Below, in pieces: positions 61,303 to 64,000 of a stretch of 64,000 bases of DNA (positions within the stretch are counted from its first letter, which is position 1; every line of letters starts with the position of its first letter). Location: the NCBI GenBank assembly GCA_030686995.1, contig CM060708.1, positions 184,205,115 through 184,269,114 on the forward strand, written 5' to 3'. Below the pieces are notes generated by a model that saw only the letters and a program-made list of their open reading frames with translations, was not told the origin of the DNA and searched no databases. This DNA is from Artemisia argyi (lineage: Eukaryota; Streptophyta; Magnoliopsida; Asterales; Asteraceae). The position numbers were made by a program, and so were the translations under genes.

Positions 61303-62052
61303 TTATTTAACAGAAATAGGGGAGGTTCTCCCTACACTTAGGATTAAGTGTGGGTGAAAGTAGCGATACACACCCTTAGGGTGTGAATATGCCACGTGAG
61401 GTGAAGGGGGTGAGTGAATGGCTTCCTTCATCCTAAAACTACCCGGATAATATTGGTTGATGGGTGGGTCGGTTCCTTTTTTGTCTCCTAGAAATATATC
61501 TAAAGATGGAAAGGTGTGTAAAGATTGAGGTTCCGGTTCATCAACACTAGGAAATTCCTTAGAACTAGGAGTAAGGTTATCACTACAAGTATTCAAACCT
61601 ATATCCTCAAGTGGTGCCTGGTCCAAGGGTTCTACCTCCATCGGAATTCCTAAAGTTTCTTCTACTTCCTCCGGGTAAGTCACGAGCGGTGTGTGTGCCT
61701 CAAATGATGGTTGAGTATTTTGTGGGCTTATGTTATTTACCTCATCATTCCACGTGTCACGATCACCTATATCCTTAGGTAGTGATAATAACAAACCTAG
61801 TGCTTCATCCAACTTATGGTTTATTGATACGGCTCTATCCATAATTCCTTGGCAAACTAGGTCGCTTTTTCTATTAGCCTCACTAAAACGAGATCCTAAA
61901 CATGGAGGTTGTTCATAAGAATCTATCCTAGGTGAAGGCTCATATGATTCATAGGTGTCTCTAAATGAGGTATTTTGAACTCTTTGGTGTGTTAGCCGCT
62001 CAACCCTATCTTGTAATCTTAGAAGTCTAAGTGTAAAGTCCATTTGAAGCAA
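61303..62052 (-). CDS. Unidentified 249-residue protein of the non-autonomous element
   Basis: Intact frame starting about 130 bases inside the primer-binding site, where gag would normally lie. The N-terminus (MDFTLRLLRLQDRVERLTHQ) has heptad-like leucines and could form a short coiled coil. The middle is acidic (VTYPEEVEETLGIPMEVEPL) and Pro/Ser-rich. The C-terminus has aromatic and histidine-rich patches (YRYFHPHLILSVGRTSP). There is no zinc knuckle, protease or RT motif and no membrane segment. I do not recognise a family. It could be a diverged gag-like product kept for packaging or a remnant that happens to be open. An intact 750-bp frame in an element with about 2% LTR divergence is weak evidence of recent use. 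Confidence 0.5.
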   Translation of the reverse strand: MLQMDFTLRLLRLQDRVERLTHQRVQNTSFRDTYESYEPSPRIDSYEQPPCLGSRFSEANRKSDLVCQGIMDRAVSINHKLDEALGLLLSLPKDIGDRDTWNDEVNNISPQNTQPSFEAHTPLVTYPEEVEETLGIPMEVEPLDQAPLEDIGLNTCSDNLTPSSKEFPSVDEPEPQSLHTFPSLDIFLGDKKGTDPPINQYYPGSFRMKEAIHSPPSPHVAYSHPKGVYRYFHPHLILSVGRTSPISVK

Positions 62053-62181
62053 ATTACAAACAAAATCACAAAGAAAAGATAGACTACGAGAAAGCTACAA
62101 AATAAAAAGAAAAAATCTCACTTGATAGGAATCTAATGAGTAGACCTAATAAAAATCAAATTCAACCTAAACAATGACTAT

Positions 62182-62200
62182 TCCCCGGGCTGCGGCACCA
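62182..62200 (-). other. Primer-binding-site-like sequence
   Basis: The minus strand reads TGGTGCCGCAGCCCGGGGA, six bases after the LTR end at 62207. It resembles the Athila site at 53260 (TGGCGCCGCTGCCGGGGA) but differs at several positions, so the primer tRNA is uncertain. Confidence 0.6.
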
Positions 62201-62206
62201 AAAACT

Positions 62207-63735
62207 TGATGCATGGGAATTGCACCAGGCTTTACCTCTCGAGGGATCTCGAGAAGCTTACAACCCCCACCAGGCAGTGTACCTAATCGTTGTAGTATAG
62301 TATAGTAACAAGTACCGGGGGATTGATCGTTCGGCTAGGAATAGTGTCGTTAGGATTGAAATTGATCTAACTAGGTCTAAAGGTGAAGGATGATTCTTTT
62401 TGTGTTTTTATATTTTATGAAAAGCAAGTGAAAATCTCGGGTTTTGGAAAAAGGGGCGGAATTAGTTGCTAATCAACTAACCCAAAAGCTACTAATTAAA
62501 CTACTAAACAAGAAAATAAACTAAGGTTCTACAAGATAAATGAAGCATGTCTACCTATGATATGTTACTTCTTGCTAGCTATCCAATTCTACCTATTGAC
62601 TGTAAACCTTATTTTAATTGACGGGTGTATTCCTAATAACTCATGGAGTGACATACATATCTCTCCAATTCTATGAGCTCTTATCTCCTCCTATGCCATG
62701 CCCGACACAACCATAGGGATTGTAAACAGTGGCTCATGCGTTAAATAGTACCTTAATAGCCTAGTATGCCTTGGCTACATGTTTCTTAAGACGTTCAAGC
62801 ACATTACACGATGGAGATCTGTCAGTTTTCTTAAGCCTAACATCGAATTCATTCAATCAAAACAAGAATTATAAACTAAACCAACTAAATCTATTGAAGT
62901 TGTCATGCCTTAATTGATAGAGATAGACACACACATCAACAAGCCCCTCATTGATGGAGATAGCCACAACATCAACAAGAAATCAATGAGATCTAATCAA
63001 TTATATACAAGTTTCACATAATCATAAGTAGACACAAGGTGAATTAGCAAATCATCATCAAAGAAGGACAATCAACAAGAATAATGAAAGACATAGTTGA
63101 GATAGAATCATCAAACCAATACATGATGTTTATGAAGTGATTGAAACCCTCTAAGTTGCTGGAAAAACACCCACCTAAACCCAGGAATCGACCTTAGGGT
63201 TTAGGGCTTACAAAAAGTGAGTTATGATGTTATATTTATAGGCATGTTTTCTGTCGGCCCCTCTTGACGGCGTCAGCCCGTTACTCTTGACGCCGTCACG
63301 ACCATTTTTTCACCAAATTGTAGATCTCTTCGTCCTCTTTGTTTCCTTTTTTGAATCGCTCAAATCCGAGTTCGTATGCAAAAGTTATGGCCAAAACGGT
63401 GTCAGCTACCACGCGCGCAAGTTTTGACCAGTTAACACGTGACGGCCTTGGGTAACGCCTTCACGTTTCTTCTGGGCCGTCACCACTTCTACTCTTGACG
63501 CCGTCAGGAAAGTCTTCTTGACGCTGTCACACACTGTTCCCAGCAAGGAAAATTAAGTCTTTGCCGTTTTCTTCACTTTTATGCTCCAAAAACGTCCAAA
63601 ATGCCTTCTTTTCCAGAATTCACTCCCAAAGTACGTAAAATCACAAAAGGAACGATTTAGGGCAATATTTGATCAAATAAATTCAATTCCGGGCTTAAAT
63701 GACCCCCTAAAAGTGGTTCATTTTTCGCCTCATCA
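62207..63735 (-). repeat. Right LTR (5' LTR of the minus-strand element)
   Basis: Starts TGATGCATGGGAATTG on the plus strand and ends CGCCTCATCA. Relative to the left LTR it retains about 70 bp (62216-62285) near the primer-proximal edge. It contains TGACGGCGTCA/TGACGCCGTCA pairs at 63265 and 63288 and at 63496 and 63519 (the last mutated to TGACGCTGTCA), again 23 bp apart, and a TATA box at 63233-63241. Confidence 0.9.
62287..62301 (+). other. 15-base match to the 5' end of tRNA-Asp
   Basis: TCGTTGTAGTATAGT equals bases 2-16 of plant tRNA-Asp(GTC) as I recall it, including most of its A box. The following bases (ATAGTAACAAGTACC) loosely resemble the next part of the tRNA. The left LTR has one mismatch (TCATTGTAGTATAGT). 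Confidence 0.55.
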
Positions 63736-63740
63736 AAAAC

Positions 63741-64000
63741 CATGGAAGTGTTCATGGACGACTTCTCCGTCTATGGAAATTCTTTCGACTCTTGCCTCTC
63801 CCATTTAGAGAATATGCTTTTACGGTGTGAAAACACTAACTTGGTTCTAAATTGGGAAAAGTGCCACTTCATGGTTAAAGAGGGCATAGTCCTCGGCAAT
63901 AAAATCTCCAAATCTGGGATTGAGGTAGATCGTGCCAAAGTTGATGTTATAGCTAAACTACCTCATCCTACTACCGTCAAAGGAATCAGAAGTTTCCTCG
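63741..64000 (+). pseudogene. Athila reverse transcriptase, second part (runs off the window)
   Basis: The RT frame resumes immediately after the AAAAC duplication with the catalytic block FMDDFSVYG (FMDD at 63751-63762) and continues through SFDSCLSHLENMLLRC, WEKCHFMVKEGIVLGNKI and SGIEVDRAKV to KGIRSFL at the edge. The RNase H, integrase and 3' LTR should follow outside the window. No stop is seen in this piece, but the upstream part is broken. Confidence 0.9.

Larger units (their letters stand above)
57314..63735 (-). mobile_element. Non-autonomous LTR retrotransposon (minus) inside Athila RT
   Basis: A 6.42-kb element with two LTRs and an exact duplication AAAAC (57309-57313 and 63736-63740); the host RT codons resume directly after it. 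The primer-site-like sequence beside the right LTR and the purine-rich tract beside the left LTR put it on the minus strand. The 3.4-kb interior encodes no protease, RT, RNase H or integrase. Only one 249-residue frame is found (61303-62052). It therefore depends on enzymes from another element, probably an Athila/Tat relative judging by the LTR end and primer site. Confidence 0.9.

Noticed and set aside
62287..62301. A functional tRNA-Asp gene
   Set aside because: Only the first 15 bases match; there is no anticodon arm, T arm or acceptor 3' half.

Overview
This window looks like gene-poor nuclear DNA from a flowering plant, almost certainly a eudicot and possibly of the daisy family (the family is a weak inference from the style of the repeats). 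The evidence is a single-exon plant-type aspartic protease, Athila-type and Tekay-type Ty3/gypsy LTRs, Ty1/copia and LINE remnants, Stowaway, Tourist and Mutator-type MITEs, a Helitron end, and AT-rich filler with many microsatellites. No rRNA, tRNA, CRISPR array or bacterial-style operon was seen.

Layout. 0-7 kb: a decayed Myb/SANT-like gene of the kind carried by PIF/Harbinger elements, a chain of TA/GA/TG microsatellites enclosing small inverted-repeat inserts, and a 1-kb unit present about two and a half times in tandem. 7-12.5 kb: MITEs, two of them nested. 12.5-14 kb: the one convincing intact gene, a secreted pepsin-like protease on the minus strand. 16.1-24.6 kb: a Mutator-type foldback element split by a Tekay-like solo LTR, which is itself split by an inverted Athila-like solo LTR. 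26.2-27.5 kb: a Tourist-like element swollen by about 800 bp of AAT/ATT repeats. 29.6-39.4 kb: a 5'-truncated LINE split by an Athila-like solo LTR, by a Tekay-like solo LTR that carries a small Helitron, and by a Tourist MITE. 39.4-41.8 kb: a decayed copia element on the minus strand. 43.4-45.6 kb: a 2.2-kb foldback element whose arms are strict 10-bp repeats and whose centre is a palindrome array. 45.9-46.6 kb: a poly(A)-tailed retroposed sequence with target-site duplications. 46.8-49.4 kb: gene-like exons on the minus strand, not identified. 49.7-64 kb: an Athila element (5' LTR, primer site, gag, protease, reverse transcriptase) that runs off the window. Its reverse transcriptase is split by a 6.4-kb non-autonomous LTR element on the minus strand.

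Most nested boundaries rest on target-site duplications read directly here: GTTTT, TAACA, GGGAG, CAAGT and AAAAC for LTR elements; TTA for Tourist; TA for Stowaway; 9 bp for Mutator types; A/T for the Helitron. The order of insertion can therefore be read off. The most unusual signals are (1) exact 10-bp phasing of T-tracts in the 43.4-45.6 kb foldback, (2) paired TGACG(C/G)CGTCA palindromes, always 23 bp apart, just upstream of the TATA box in the LTRs of the 57.3-63.7 kb element, (3) a terminal hairpin kept in three diverged Athila-type LTRs despite base changes in both arms, and (4) a 15-base match to the 5' end of tRNA-Asp at the primer-proximal edge of the non-autonomous LTR.
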